NCBI GenBank assembly: GCA_003427395.1
Contig: BFEA01000153.1
Location: 2,239,883 to 2,268,361, forward strand
Length of the DNA stretch: 28,479 nt
Direction of reading: 5' to 3'
Source: Chara braunii
Taxonomy: Eukaryota > Streptophyta > Charophyceae > Charales > Characeae
Positions 28,320 through 28,479 of the stretch are shown in pieces. Under the pieces are notes generated by a model. The model saw only the letters and a program-made list of their open reading frames with translations, had not been told where the DNA came from and did no database searches. The position numbers were made by a program, and so were the translations under genes. Positions within the stretch are counted from its first letter, which is position 1. Every line of letters begins with the position of its first letter.

Positions 28320-28479
28320 TGTACACCAACAAGACCAATGACAAATCGCCCTTCTCTCTCCACCTTCATCCTCCTCCTTGCAATCAGACTCGTTCTCAAA
28401 CACACTTTTCATGCATGTAAACAGCAACGCAGCATACTGGCGACATGCGCCCACTCAAAACTCAGAGATATGGCTTTCA

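Overview
This is repeat-dense eukaryotic nuclear DNA with one assembly gap (900 N, 12028-12927). Spliced-looking coding pieces, an LTR-retrotransposon primer site matching the initiator-tRNA-Met 3' end, chromodomain Ty3/gypsy elements and hAT-type ends point to a large streptophyte-like genome. The only recognisable host exon is a proteinase-K-type subtilase (WGLDRIDQ), which is not the usual land-plant subtilase type. A charophyte alga such as Chara would fit, but this is inference, not proof. There is no sign of prokaryotic operons, CRISPR or phage.

Layout. (1) 1-7740: minus-strand Ty3/gypsy element A. Reading right to left it has leader, gag, protease, RT, RNase H, integrase with a variant chromodomain, then the 3' LTR ending at 808. 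It carries many frameshifts and several TAG stops. It is interrupted by a 768-bp non-autonomous hAT-like element (2567-3334, 8-bp target duplication) and by a ~540-bp foreign segment (1999-2537). (2) 7741-11190: unassigned DNA with a 107-bp tandem duplication, a candidate spliced minus-strand gene of unknown function (9524-10343), an LTR-like start (10679) and a hAT-like right end (11190). (3) 11361-18543: plus-strand chromovirus C (gag, gap, protease, RT/RNase H, integrase, chromodomain, 3' UTR with a 53-bp tandem repeat, polypurine tract, 3' LTR). Its 5' LTR is not visible. (4) 18544-21843: element B, a second minus-strand copy of the A family, retaining gag, leader, primer binding site and 5' LTR. 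C's 3' LTR lies inside B's gag. (5) 21844-28479: the subtilase exon (22962-23241), long stretches without genes, a palindromic 30-31-bp minisatellite, a 38-bp tandem repeat, a third gag fragment of the A/B family (D, about 27590-27760) and a second copy of the LTR-like start.

All retrotransposon reading frames are broken, so the window is best read as nested, decaying transposons flanking small pieces of host gene. The strongest structural observations are the hAT insertion with matching 8-bp duplications, the well-delimited LTR and PBS of element B, the recovery of a variant chromodomain beyond the annotated integrase stop, a TAG shared by two gag copies, and the G-box-like palindromic minisatellite.
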